Under the pieces are notes generated by a model. It saw only the letters and a program-made list of their open reading frames with translations, did no database searches and was not told the origin of the DNA. A stretch of 16,435 nt of DNA from Clostridium sp. UBA6758 (lineage in GTDB: Bacteria; Bacillota; Clostridia; Clostridiales; Clostridiaceae): positions 32,533 to 48,967 of the forward strand of contig DKGY01000001.1 in NCBI GenBank assembly GCA_002453475.1, in the 5' to 3' direction. The stretch's first letter is position 1. The number at the start of each line of letters is the position of its first letter. Both the position numbers and the translations under genes were made by a program. Positions 7,918 through 14,915 of the stretch are shown in pieces.

Positions 7918-8853
7918 ATGAAGGAACTAGTAATAGCTTTAGGGGGAAACGCCTTAGGAAAAACAGCTGAAGAACAATTAGAGTTAGTTAAACATACAGC
8001 AAAAACCATCGTTGACTTAGTAGAAGAAGGCTATAATGTAATTGTTGGTCATGGGAATGGTCCACAGGTAGGAATGATAAACTTAGCTATGGAATTTGCA
8101 GCAAATAATGGAGCAAATACTCCATTAATGCCTTTTGCAGAATGCGGTGCCATGAGTCAAGGGTACATTGGATATCACTTACAACAATCCATTAGAACAG
8201 AGCTTTTATCTAGAGGAATTAGAAAAAATGTTGCTACTGTAGTTACTCAGGTTGTAGTTAATGAAAATGATGAAGCTTTTAAAAACTTAAGTAAACCAGT
8301 AGGAATGTTCTATAGCAAGGAAGAAGCTGAAAAAATAGCTGCGGAGAAAGGGTTTACCTTTGTAGAGGATGCAGGTAGAGGATATAGAAGAGTAGTTGCA
8401 TCTCCACAGCCACAAAAAATTGTAGAGCTTGAAACAGTTAAACAATTAGTTGAACAAGGAACTATAGTTATTACTGTTGGAGGTGGTGGTATTCCTGTAG
8501 TAGAGGAATCAGATGGATCTCTTAGAGGTGTTGCAGCAGTTATAGATAAAGATAAATCAAGCGCTAAACTTGCAAAAGATCTAGATGCAGAAATGCTGGT
8601 TATTTTAACAGCTGTTGATAGAGTTTGTATAAACTTTAATAAGCCAAATCAAGAAGAACTATCAGAAATTAATTTAGAAGATGCAGGTAAATATATACAA
8701 GAAGGCCACTTTGCTAAGGGTTCAATGTTACCTAAAGTAGAAGCATGTATGGACTATGTTAAATTCAGTAATAATGGTAAAGCATTAATAACTTCTCTAG
8801 AAAGAGCTAAAGAAGCATTACATGGTAATACAGGAACTATAATAACAAAATAG
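7918..8853 (+). CDS. arcC: Carbamate kinase
   Basis: Carbamate kinase transfers the phosphate of carbamoyl phosphate to ADP, the ATP-yielding last step of the ADI pathway. The 311-residue length is typical. Motifs of the amino-acid kinase fold: ALGGNALGK (7-15), GHGNGPQVG (44-52), MSQGYIGY (79-86), GGGGIPVV (188-195), AAVIDKDKSSAKLA (206-219), LTAVD (230-234) and GHFAKGSMLPKV (263-274). AGGTGA, part of GAGGTGA at 7906-7912, precedes ATG 7918. It follows arcB after the hairpin at 7772-7811, and ends before a terminator at 8884-8928. No arginine-ornithine antiporter gene (arcD) follows. Confidence 0.96.
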   Translation: MKELVIALGGNALGKTAEEQLELVKHTAKTIVDLVEEGYNVIVGHGNGPQVGMINLAMEFAANNGANTPLMPFAECGAMSQGYIGYHLQQSIRTELLSRGIRKNVATVVTQVVVNENDEAFKNLSKPVGMFYSKEEAEKIAAEKGFTFVEDAGRGYRRVVASPQPQKIVELETVKQLVEQGTIVITVGGGGIPVVEESDGSLRGVAAVIDKDKSSAKLAKDLDAEMLVILTAVDRVCINFNKPNQEELSEINLEDAGKYIQEGHFAKGSMLPKVEACMDYVKFSNNGKALITSLERAKEALHGNTGTIITK

Positions 8854-8883
8854 TAATATTTTCTATAGATTAAACTAGAGTAG

Positions 8884-8928
8884 GAGGATTTATAACAGCT
8901 ATGAATGATGTTTTAAGTCCTCATTTTT
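8884..8928 (+). terminator. Intrinsic terminator of the arc genes
   Basis: GAGGATTTA (8884-8892) pairs with TAAGTCCTC (8914-8922) with one G-T pair, followed by ATTTTT. It starts about 30 bases past the arcC stop. Confidence 0.7.
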
Positions 8929-8949
8929 ATATATAAATTTTAGTAAAGA

Positions 8950-8958
8950 TGATACAAT
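8950..8958 (+). promoter_or_regulatory. Candidate extended -10 promoter element
   Basis: TGATACAAT (8950-8958) has the TGn plus TACAAT form of an extended -10. It lies after the arc terminator and about 117 bases before the next gene (9075). A near-identical ATGATACAATTATT also occurs at 3919-3932. The -35 is weak. Confidence 0.35.
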
Positions 8959-9074
8959 TATTTTATATTATGTATAACTAACTAATATTTTTCTATTCTG
9001 TGAAGATGAAAGCTAATAGTGGAGAAATTTCGGTGAGTATTAACTAAAATAATTAATCATGGAGGTATATTAAT

Positions 9075-9359
9075 ATGATTACTATTGTAGCAAAAAAGAC
9101 TATAAAGAAAGATAAAAAAGAAGAATTTAAAAACTTAGCTAATAAGCTTATAGAAGAAAGTAGGAAAGAAACTGGATGTATAGAGTATGATCTATACGAA
9201 GAGTTGAATAATAGTAATGTAGTTGCATTTATTGAGGTTTGGAAAAATGAAGAAGCAATAAATTTACATAACAATACAAGACATTTTACTACTCTCGTAC
9301 CAGAACTTGCTAAATTTCAAGAGGGAGAAACAGAAATAACTCTTTATAAAAAAATATAG
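9075..9359 (+). CDS. Antibiotic biosynthesis monooxygenase (ABM)-domain protein, YgiN-like
   Basis: A 94-residue single-domain protein of the ABM/dimeric alpha-beta barrel fold. Typical features are the beta strand MITIVAKKTIKK at the start, a helix with EEFKNLANKLIEESRKETG, the CIEYDLYEELNN strand, then VVAFIEVWKNEEAINLHNNT and HFTTLVPEL. These small proteins dimerise; family members include quinol monooxygenase YgiN and haem-degrading enzymes, but many have no known activity. GGAGG (9061-9065) lies 9 bases before ATG. A terminator begins 5 bases past its stop, so it is a single-gene unit. The function here is unassigned. Confidence 0.82.
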   Translation: MITIVAKKTIKKDKKEEFKNLANKLIEESRKETGCIEYDLYEELNNSNVVAFIEVWKNEEAINLHNNTRHFTTLVPELAKFQEGETEITLYKKI

Positions 9360-9363
9360 ATAG

Positions 9364-9399
9364 AAAACCTATTTCAAGGAAAACATTGAAATAGGTTTT
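9364..9399. terminator. 14-bp perfect hairpin terminator
   Basis: AAAACCTATTTCAA (9364-9377) and TTGAAATAGGTTTT (9386-9399) are perfect reverse complements around an 8-base loop. The flanking A and T runs make it work on either strand; it closes the ABM-domain gene. Confidence 0.85.
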
Positions 9400-9810
9400 A
9401 TTAGTATTTAAGAAAATACTCCTTAATTCTCATTTAATTAATGTATAAAAATACATATTTTCAAAATAGAAAATGGATTATATGTAAAATTAGACTAAGC
9501 GAGAAATTTCATAAAATATACCTTGAAATAAAATGAAGTTTATTACATATATTATAAAACCTTAAAGATAACCATATAATTATCCAGTAAAATAGTGAAT
9601 AATGTAACTATTATTATATAAAAATATATATATTCAATAAAATAAATATTAGTTTTCTATTGTAATTTTATTAGTTTTGGAATAAAGTATTAATTGCTGA
9701 TAAATTTCTAGGTTATATTAGATAGATACATAATAGAAATAGGGATTTGAAAGTAAAATTTAACTGAATGCTAATATAACATAAGTGGCATTTTAACGGA
9801 GGGGAATTAT
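9400..9810 (+). promoter_or_regulatory. Long AT-rich intergenic region upstream of arginase
   Basis: About 410 bases hold no credible gene on either strand. A possible weak promoter is TTGGAA (9677-9682) with TAAATT (9701-9706), 18 bases apart. Small inverted repeats are AATAGT/ACTATT (9591-9596, 9607-9612) and AATGC/GCATT (9767-9771, 9788-9792), the latter just before the ribosome binding site GGAGGGG (9798-9804). No clear ArgR operator pair was found by eye. Confidence 0.35.
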
Positions 9811-10710
9811 ATGGATATTAACTTAATTGGAGTACCTCTTTATTATGGATGTGATAGAGTAGGGGTAGAAAATGGACCAGATGAATTAAGAGAAAATGGA
9901 ATTAAAGAATTATTAGAAAATCATAAAAATAAGGTATATGATTTAGGTAATATTTATGTTGATAATACAAAGGATAAGCAACCGTTTGAAGCCGGAGTAA
10001 ATGCAAAATACATCAATGAAATTTTGGAAGTAACTGAGAATTTAGCTAATTCGGTTTATAGTTCCCTATGTAGTGGAGGTTTTCCTATAACTTTAGGTGG
10101 AGATCATGCTTTAGCTATGGGAAGTGTTGCAGGAACAAGTAAATATTTCCATGGAGATATAGCTGTAATATGGATTGATGCCCATGGTGATATAAATACC
10201 TTTGAGACAAGTCCCACAGGAAATGTTCATGGTATGCCATTAGCTGCATCCATGGGATTTGGAGATGAATCTTTAACAGATTTATATTTTAAAGGTATAA
10301 AAGTTAAAAAGGAAAATGTATTTATAATAGGGGCAAGAGATTTAGATGAAGGTGAACTTCAATTAATTAAAGATATAGATTTAACTGTTTGGACTATGGA
10401 TAAAGTAAAAGAGATAGGTGTAGATCAAGTGTGTGTGGAACTTTTAGAGGTTTTAAAAGCACGAGGAATAAAAAATATTCATATTAGCTTTGATATAGAT
10501 TCTGTAGATCCAAAATTAATAAAGGGTACAGGAACTCCAGTTCCAAATGGATTTAATATAAATGATGCAGAGAAGTTATTAACCAGCATATTTAATACTA
10601 GATTGGTTAAATCTATGGATTTTGTAGAATTTAATCCATATTTGGATGATACTGATACTACTTTAAAAAGTTGTATGACGTTAATAAAGAAAATAGGAGA
10701 ATTAATATAG
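9811..10710 (+). CDS. rocF: Arginase
   Basis: Arginase hydrolyses L-arginine to ornithine and urea with two manganese ions. The 299-residue length is usual. Metal and active-site blocks: GGDHALA (96-102, His99), WIDAHGDIN (121-129, Asp123, His125, Asp127), SPTGNVHGMPL (134-144, His140, the arginase-type substrate loop), SFDIDSVDP (226-234, Asp228 and Asp230) and VEFNP (272-276, Glu273). The SxTGNxHG loop favours arginase over agmatinase or formimidoylglutamase. GGAGGGG (9798-9804) precedes ATG by 6 bases. It stands near the arc genes but has its own long upstream region, giving the cell two competing arginine-degrading routes. Confidence 0.93.
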   Translation: MDINLIGVPLYYGCDRVGVENGPDELRENGIKELLENHKNKVYDLGNIYVDNTKDKQPFEAGVNAKYINEILEVTENLANSVYSSLCSGGFPITLGGDHALAMGSVAGTSKYFHGDIAVIWIDAHGDINTFETSPTGNVHGMPLAASMGFGDESLTDLYFKGIKVKKENVFIIGARDLDEGELQLIKDIDLTVWTMDKVKEIGVDQVCVELLEVLKARGIKNIHISFDIDSVDPKLIKGTGTPVPNGFNINDAEKLLTSIFNTRLVKSMDFVEFNPYLDDTDTTLKSCMTLIKKIGELI

Positions 10711-10747
10711 ATATAAAAATTAAATAATTAGAATCTGAGAAATGTAG

Positions 10748-10753
10748 TATAAT
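10748..10753 (+). promoter_or_regulatory. -10 box before the structured leader
   Basis: A perfect TATAAT lies at 10748-10753; the -35 region (TAATTA at about 10725) is poor. Transcription from here would begin near 10760 and produce the structured leader. Confidence 0.5.
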
Positions 10754-10759
10754 ATGTTT

Positions 10760-10870
10760 AATGATATATGTTTATCCGATGACTATCAGCTCTAATACTC
10801 CCATCTTCTTCAAAGTGGGAGCAAAGAACTCTGCTTATTTTAGAGCATCTCTTTATGGAGGTGCTTTTTG
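10760..10870 (+). ncRNA. Structured leader RNA upstream of spore-coat genes, unknown family
   Basis: Downstream of a TATAAT, GCTCTAA (10789-10795) can pair with TTAGAGC (10840-10846). This encloses a hairpin CTCCCA/TGGGAG (10798-10803, 10816-10821; 12-base loop) and the stretch AAAGAACTCTGC. CTCT at 10829-10832 is an alternative partner for AGAG (10842-10845). The 3' arm then runs into a terminator hairpin (10845-10864 plus T-run). Competing 5' partners beside a terminator are the layout of a riboswitch or attenuator. I cannot match it to T-box, purine, SAM, c-di-GMP, lysine or glycine elements. It could instead be a small stand-alone RNA. Confidence 0.5.
10842..10869 (+). terminator. Terminator ending the leader RNA
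   Basis: GCATCTCT (10845-10852) pairs with GGAGGTGC (10857-10864) with two G-T pairs around the loop TTAT. AGA (10842-10844) can extend into the TTTTT tract at 10865-10869. It lies 180 bases before the coat genes. Confidence 0.75.
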
Positions 10871-10903
10871 TATTTTAATATATCTTATTGTAGTTGAGAT
10901 ATA

Positions 10904-10920
10904 ATAAGTATTATACTTAT
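10904..10920. repeat. 8-bp palindrome in the coat-gene upstream region
   Basis: ATAAGTAT (10904-10911) and ATACTTAT (10913-10920) are exact reverse complements with one base between. ATACTTATC recurs at 10949-10957. It overlaps a possible second TATAAT (10900-10905) and may be an operator for the coat genes. Confidence 0.35.
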
Positions 10921-11050
10921 CAGACCCACCTCGTAAAAAAACAAATGATACTTATCTGAAATTGAGTTGGATAAATATAACATGTTTATTACTCTTCTTA
11001 AAATCACATAATATAAGTGCTTATAAGTTATATTTAGAGGAGGTAAGAAC

Positions 11051-11266
11051 ATGAGAAAACTTTCAGAAGCAGAAGTACTATCTTTAACATCACTATTGAA
11101 GATGGAGCAAGATGGATTAATTGTACAAAGAGCAGTGAATGCACTAATAACAGATGAAAATTTAAAAAGACAAGGTGAATCTAGTACACTAGCATCAGAG
11201 GGTAGGATAAAAGGATTACAACAATTTATTAATGAAAATCAAGTAACAGTTCCAAGGGAGGTATAA
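11051..11266 (+). CDS. Small helical protein, first gene of a spore-coat pair
   Basis: This 71-residue protein has no signal peptide or membrane segment. It reads as mostly helical, with LSEAEVLSLTSLLKMEQDGL near the start, resembling the opening helix of CotF-type coat proteins, and SEGRIKGLQQFI near the end. GAGGAGG (11037-11043) lies 7 bases before ATG. Its stop is 4 bases before the next start, and the next ribosome binding site is inside its last codons, so the two genes are coupled. A spore-coat-associated role is inferred from this partner; the function is not known. Confidence 0.7.
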   Translation: MRKLSEAEVLSLTSLLKMEQDGLIVQRAVNALITDENLKRQGESSTLASEGRIKGLQQFINENQVTVPREV

Positions 11267-11270
11267 TGGA

Positions 11271-11576
11271 ATGGCAAATTTAGTTGGAAACCTAATTAAA
11301 AATAACATTAATATCAATGATGAGGTTATATCTACAAATATGCTTTCTTCTGGAAAAGCTGCAGCTGACGCTTATCTTAATGCTACATTAACAAGTAGTA
11401 CTCCAGAGTTAAGATCCATATATTCTTCCGGCTTAAGTCAAATAGTTGGAGGGCATACTGCTCTTACAGAATTAGCTGTAAACAAAGGTTGGGCTAAACC
11501 TTATAATTCACCTATGCAACAATTGACTGACACTTATAATGAATCAAAAACTGTAACTGATCAAACTGAACAATAA
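11271..11576 (+). CDS. CotF-like spore coat protein
   Basis: A 101-residue protein of the small CotF-type coat family. The typical stretch is SGKAAADAYLNATLTSSTPE followed by LRSIYSSGLSQIVGGHTALTE and VNKGWAKPYNSPMQQL, ending in a polar tail. Such proteins are assembled on the forespore or spore surface late in sporulation. GGGAGG (11256-11261) within the upstream gene precedes ATG by 9 bases. The pair is preceded by a structured leader and followed by a terminator at 11607-11661. No clear sporulation-sigma promoter could be defined by eye. Confidence 0.8.
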   Translation: MANLVGNLIKNNININDEVISTNMLSSGKAAADAYLNATLTSSTPELRSIYSSGLSQIVGGHTALTELAVNKGWAKPYNSPMQQLTDTYNESKTVTDQTEQ

Positions 11577-11606
11577 CATAAAAAATCTATTATAATTAAT
11601 TGTAAG

Positions 11607-11661
11607 GGGATGCTACACAATAGAAAGTAATTTCTAGGTGGGACAGCACCTCTTATTTTTT
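11607..11661 (+). terminator. Branched terminator after the coat genes
   Basis: GGGATGCT (11607-11614) pairs with AGCACCTC (11645-11652) with one mismatch. Inside is TAGAAA-GTAA-TTTCTA (11621-11636). A shorter alternative is AGGTG/CACCT. It ends in TTATTTTTT. Confidence 0.75.
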
Positions 11662-11892
11662 GTATATAAAATATGTAATGATAAGTTTGTAGTGTTAAAA
11701 ATGTAAATGAATAATTGTAGGATATTGTGCATAGGGGGCATTACCTTGAAAGTTATAAAATATAAAGAGTCAAAAGATTTTTTTGATAGAAGTACAGAAG
11801 TTTCTTGTAGGATCTTAAATTATAAGTGGAGTAGATATGTTAAGTAAAGACATTGATAAGATGGAGTCAAAGGTATAAAGATTATAACAATA

Positions 11893-11916
11893 AAAGGACA
11901 CCCTATTGTGTCCCTT
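11893..11916 (-). terminator. Terminator hairpin that includes the stop codon of the secreted-protein gene
   Basis: GGACAC and GTGTCC pair around CCTATT; flanking AAAA and CTTT extend it. On the minus strand it is followed by TTTTATTG, and the TAG stop (11905-11903) lies in its loop. Confidence 0.7.
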
Positions 11917-12232
11917 TGTCAATAAATATTTGACCATTACCAACTATAACAATTCGATAGTCAGGCTTAAGAGGAATTAAATTATACTTAGCTGACTTAG
12001 GTTCAAGACGTATAGATTGTAATATAAGTTGATTTTCATCATAAAGAGTAAGAAAAACACTACTATCTGGTGAAATATTTTGAACCAGATAAGTTTCATT
12101 TGGGGATACGTTGAAATCAGTTGCTTTATAAACACCTTCTGTAAATACATTTTCAGCAAATACACGTGTTGAAGCAAAAGTGCTTAATACCAATGTAATT
12201 GAAATTAACAATATGGCAGTAAATTTTTTCAT
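11903..12232 (-). CDS. Small predicted secreted protein
   Basis: 109 residues from ATG 12232. A clear signal peptide opens it: MKKFTAILLISITLVLSTF, then ASTRVFA with probable cleavage before ENVF. The mature part is about 83 residues, rich in beta-type stretches (TYLVQNISPD, SVFLTLYDENQ, YRIVIVGNGQIFIDKG) and has no cysteine. GGTGG lies 7 bases before ATG 12232; a GTG at 12250 in frame is possible but lacks a site. I do not recognise the family. It sits between coat genes and an ABC exporter but is transcribed the other way, so it is probably independent. Confidence 0.75.
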   Translation of the reverse strand: MKKFTAILLISITLVLSTFASTRVFAENVFTEGVYKATDFNVSPNETYLVQNISPDSSVFLTLYDENQLILQSIRLEPKSAKYNLIPLKPDYRIVIVGNGQIFIDKGTQ

Positions 12233-12337
12233 AGCACAACCACCTTTCACCTTTAGTTTGTGTAATTGAAAGAATAATATGCAAATTTGTGGATTAGGGA
12301 AATGAATTAGTTAGTGTAAAAATTTAACAAACCTTGC

Positions 12338-12367
12338 TTAGAGTACCTCTTTATAGAGGTTATTTTT
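12338..12367 (+). terminator. Orphan terminator related to the coat-leader terminator
   Basis: ACCTCT (12345-12350) pairs with AGAGGT (12355-12360) around TTAT, then TATTTTT. No plus-strand gene ends here: the preceding gene is on the minus strand. Bases 12338-12360 match 10840-10862 at 20 of 23 positions. It may end a short RNA or be the remnant of a leader. Confidence 0.65.
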
Positions 12368-12372
12368 ACAAT

Positions 12373-12403
12373 TTGATACATTTTATTGTAATTATGCTAT
12401 AAT
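12373..12403 (+). promoter_or_regulatory. Promoter of the ABC exporter operon
   Basis: TTGATA (12373-12378) and TATAAT (12398-12403) are 19 bases apart. TGC before TATAAT makes an extended -10, which may offset the long spacer. The first start codon is 70 bases downstream. Confidence 0.6.
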
Positions 12404-12473
12404 AAGTTTAAGATGTTATGATTATAAGTGGACAATTATAGATTATTACTATCATAAAATAAGGAGGATTTTT

Positions 12474-13361
12474 ATGATTGATGTAAAGCAACTTACATTA
12501 AAGTATCCAAGTGGAAAAGGAGTTTTTGATTTGAACTTCTCTGTAAAAAAAGGAGAAGTTATGGGTTATTTAGGTCCAAATGGTGCTGGGAAAACAACTA
12601 CAATTCGTGCTTTAATGGGCTTTATGCAGCCAAATAGTGGGGCCTGTACAATAGGTGGACTTGATTGTATAAAAAGTGCTCCAGAAATTCAAAAAATTCT
12701 TGGATACATACCTGGTGAAATTGCATTTCTTAACGATATGAATGGGGATGAATTCCTTAAATTTATGAACGAAATGAGAGGAACAAAGGATACATCAAGA
12801 CAAAAGCAACTAATGGAAATGTTTGAGATTGAACCAAAAGGCAAAATTAAAAAGTATTCAAAGGGCATGAAGCAAAAAATAGGTATTATTACTGCTTTTA
12901 TGCATAATCCTGATGTGCTTATTTTAGACGAACCTACTAGTGGACTTGACCCTCTTATGCAAAATCGATTTGTTGAACTTATATTAAATGAAAAGGCTAA
13001 TGGTAAAACTATCTTGATGTCCAGTCACATGTTTGAAGAAGTGGAAAAAACCTGTGATAATGTGCTAATTATCAAGGATGGCAGAATTGTTAAACAATCC
13101 GATGTACAAACTCTTAAAAACGCTCAACGTAAAGGCTTTATCATAAAACCTGACGATGTTTCTACTACTTTAAATCTTCTTAAGAATAGAGGTTTTGAGG
13201 TCAGTGTTACAGCTGATAATGCACTTGAAGTTTTCGTAACTGGAGAAAATATTGATTCTTTCATTAAGACTTTAGCACAATCTACTGTACTGAGTTTTGA
13301 TGTTAAATCTCAATCGCTAGAAGATATTTTCATGCAGTTCTACAATAAGGGGGATAAATAG
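12474..13361 (+). CDS. ABC transporter ATP-binding protein
   Basis: The 295-residue ATPase subunit has a full nucleotide-binding domain: Walker A GPNGAGKT (34-41), signature YSKGMKQK (128-135), Walker B VLILDEPTSGLDP (148-160) and switch His185 in SSHMFEE. The Q-loop position reads GYIPGEI, without the usual Gln, as in many ABC-2-type exporters. The ~80 C-terminal residues are an accessory domain. AAGGAGG (12461-12467) lies 6 bases before ATG. The permease starts 2 bases past its stop. Leucine is coded mostly by CTT, unlike the TTA-dominated arc genes. Such pairs often export peptides or antibiotics; the cargo is unknown. Confidence 0.93.
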   Translation: MIDVKQLTLKYPSGKGVFDLNFSVKKGEVMGYLGPNGAGKTTTIRALMGFMQPNSGACTIGGLDCIKSAPEIQKILGYIPGEIAFLNDMNGDEFLKFMNEMRGTKDTSRQKQLMEMFEIEPKGKIKKYSKGMKQKIGIITAFMHNPDVLILDEPTSGLDPLMQNRFVELILNEKANGKTILMSSHMFEEVEKTCDNVLIIKDGRIVKQSDVQTLKNAQRKGFIIKPDDVSTTLNLLKNRGFEVSVTADNALEVFVTGENIDSFIKTLAQSTVLSFDVKSQSLEDIFMQFYNKGDK

Positions 13362-13363
13362 TT

Positions 13364-14161
13364 ATGAGTTTTGCATTATTTAAAACTACATTAAAAAAGA
13401 ACTGGACGCTACTCCTTATTTTCTTTGGAGTGCTGACTATGTACATGACTATAATGATTTCTATGTATGACCCTAACGATATGGAAGCACTGACATCCAT
13501 GCTTAAATTGCTTCCAGAAGATATAATGAAAGCTATGGGTTTCACAAATGTTGTTACAGACCTTACAGGTTATCTTGCAAGCTGGCTTTATGGACTATTA
13601 ATGTTTGGATTTCCTATGGTTTACTGCATAATTCTCGGAAATAGACTAGTAGCAAGGATGGTAGATAATAGTTCATTTGTTTATCTTCTATCCACACCTA
13701 ATTCAAGATCCAAAATCATAATTACACAAGGTATCTATGCACTAGTTTCTATAATAGTGCTGTTTATAGCCTTATTTGGAGTAGGTGTTATATTTAGTGA
13801 AGTTATGTTTTCAGGCAGCTTGGACACTAGGCAATTTTTAAGTCTAAACTTCACAACAATGCTTGTTAATATGGTTGTAATGATGATTAGTTTTTTCTTC
13901 TCATGCTTATTTAATGAAACAAAATTGTCACTTACTTTTGGGGCAGGCATTCCAATAGCATTTCTTCTTATGAATATGCTAGGTGGTGCATCAGCAGATA
14001 TGGAGATATTGAAAGATCTATCTATTTATGGTTTTTATGATCCAGTAAAATTGGTTCAAGGTAGTGATATATTGGGTATTAATCTTATCTATATTGGTAT
14101 AATTATTTTTCTTTTCGTTGCTAGTGTGCTGATTTTTAAAAAGAGAAGACTACCACTATAG
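13364..14161 (+). CDS. ABC-2-type transporter permease
   Basis: A 265-residue membrane protein with about six hydrophobic segments (near 15-35, 68-92, 118-143, 158-180, 185-206 and 233-257) and a charged end KKRRLPL. It has one cytoplasmic-looking loop, GNRLVARMVDNSSF, before the third segment, typical of ABC-2 permeases that pair with a separate ATPase. It begins 2 bases after the ATPase stop, with GGGGG inside the ATPase gene as its ribosome binding site. The two form a minimal exporter; no regulator (TetR, GntR or two-component) is adjacent, so the trigger is unclear. Confidence 0.88.
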   Translation: MSFALFKTTLKKNWTLLLIFFGVLTMYMTIMISMYDPNDMEALTSMLKLLPEDIMKAMGFTNVVTDLTGYLASWLYGLLMFGFPMVYCIILGNRLVARMVDNSSFVYLLSTPNSRSKIIITQGIYALVSIIVLFIALFGVGVIFSEVMFSGSLDTRQFLSLNFTTMLVNMVVMMISFFFSCLFNETKLSLTFGAGIPIAFLLMNMLGGASADMEILKDLSIYGFYDPVKLVQGSDILGINLIYIGIIIFLFVASVLIFKKRRLPL

Positions 14162-14184
14162 TTTTTTCGAAATAAGTAAGAGAC

Positions 14185-14202
14185 AATCAAACACATTTGA
14201 TT
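14185..14202 (+). terminator. Weak hairpin after the ABC operon
   Basis: AATCAAA (14185-14191) pairs with TTTGATT (14196-14202) around CACA. No T-tract follows, so it is at best a weak terminator. Confidence 0.35.
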
Positions 14203-14245
14203 CTTAAATAGCGTAACAAATATATACTTAAATTACGTATTCATG

Positions 14246-14277
14246 ATACCGTATTGTTCAATGTTAATATACGGTAT
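14246..14277. repeat. 9-bp inverted repeat, possible operator
   Basis: ATACCGTAT (14246-14254) and ATACGGTAT (14269-14277) are perfect reverse complements with 14 bases between. It lies between the ABC operon and the split-barrel gene, 166 bases before the latter, and has no T-run. Confidence 0.45.
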
Positions 14278-14443
14278 TAAAGATAAAACTTAACATAAGC
14301 ATATTGGAAATTAGTGCAATAAAACAGTTAGTATGATACACTTTTTTTATGAGTTAAGTCATAGTGGTATTATATGATGAATTAATGATTTATAAATAGT
14401 AATTTGTAGGGAAGATTATTTATATTTTGTGAGGTGAAAAGTA

Positions 14444-14884
14444 ATGAGGAGTCTTGAATATACAGAGATGAGGGCTAAAATAATTGATCGATTGAAAGAA
14501 CAAAAAAATGTTGTATTAGCAACCTGCGAAAATGGAAAAGTTACTGCTAGAACTGTTTACTGCACATCAAATGAATTGAAAATATATTTTATGACTTCGA
14601 AAGCCTATGCGAAATATAAACAAATTATTAAAAATCCTTTAGTAGCAATGTGTTTTAATAATGTACAAATACAAGGAAGAGCAGTCATATTAGGACATCC
14701 ATCAAGTGATGAAAATAAAGAAATTTTAGAGAGATGTGAGCATCTTGATAAGGAATTTATGTATTGGGCTAAATATAAAAATACGGTACTCATTGAAGTA
14801 GATATTACTGAAGTTGAGTGTTGGAATAATAATGGGCGTGAATATATAGATGTACTAAATAAAAAGAGTTATAGAATTGGATAA
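14444..14884 (+). CDS. Pyridoxamine 5'-phosphate oxidase-like flavin-binding split-barrel protein
   Basis: A 146-residue protein of the PPOX/FMN-binding split-barrel family. It shows the NVVLATCENGKVTARTVYCT start of the barrel, the strand LKIYFMTSKAYAKYKQI, and NPLVAMCFNNVQIQGRAVIL. Family members bind FMN or F420 and reduce or bind small molecules; short ones like this are usually of unknown role, often annotated as general stress proteins. GAGGTGA (14431-14437) lies 6 bases before ATG. It is followed within about 30 bases by a GNAT gene and probably shares its transcript. Confidence 0.85.
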   Translation: MRSLEYTEMRAKIIDRLKEQKNVVLATCENGKVTARTVYCTSNELKIYFMTSKAYAKYKQIIKNPLVAMCFNNVQIQGRAVILGHPSSDENKEILERCEHLDKEFMYWAKYKNTVLIEVDITEVECWNNNGREYIDVLNKKSYRIG

Positions 14885-14915
14885 TATTAGATTTTTAAGA
14901 AAGATGGTGAGTGAA

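Noticed and set aside
8901..8936. 11-codon frame MNDVLSPHFYI after AGGAGG
   Set aside because: It lies inside the arc terminator hairpin, and the GGAGG is explained as part of the stem.
11631..11660. Resemblance of AGGTGGGACAGCACC to the T-box consensus
   Set aside because: There is no upstream specifier stem (the coat gene ends only about 50 bases before), the match needs a gap, and the element lies after genes, not before one.
11746..11847. 33-codon frame from TTG after a GGGGG, starting KVIKYKESKDFF
   Set aside because: It loosely resembles the start of an acetyltransferase and could be a gene relic, but it is too short, starts with TTG, and nothing downstream continues it in another frame.
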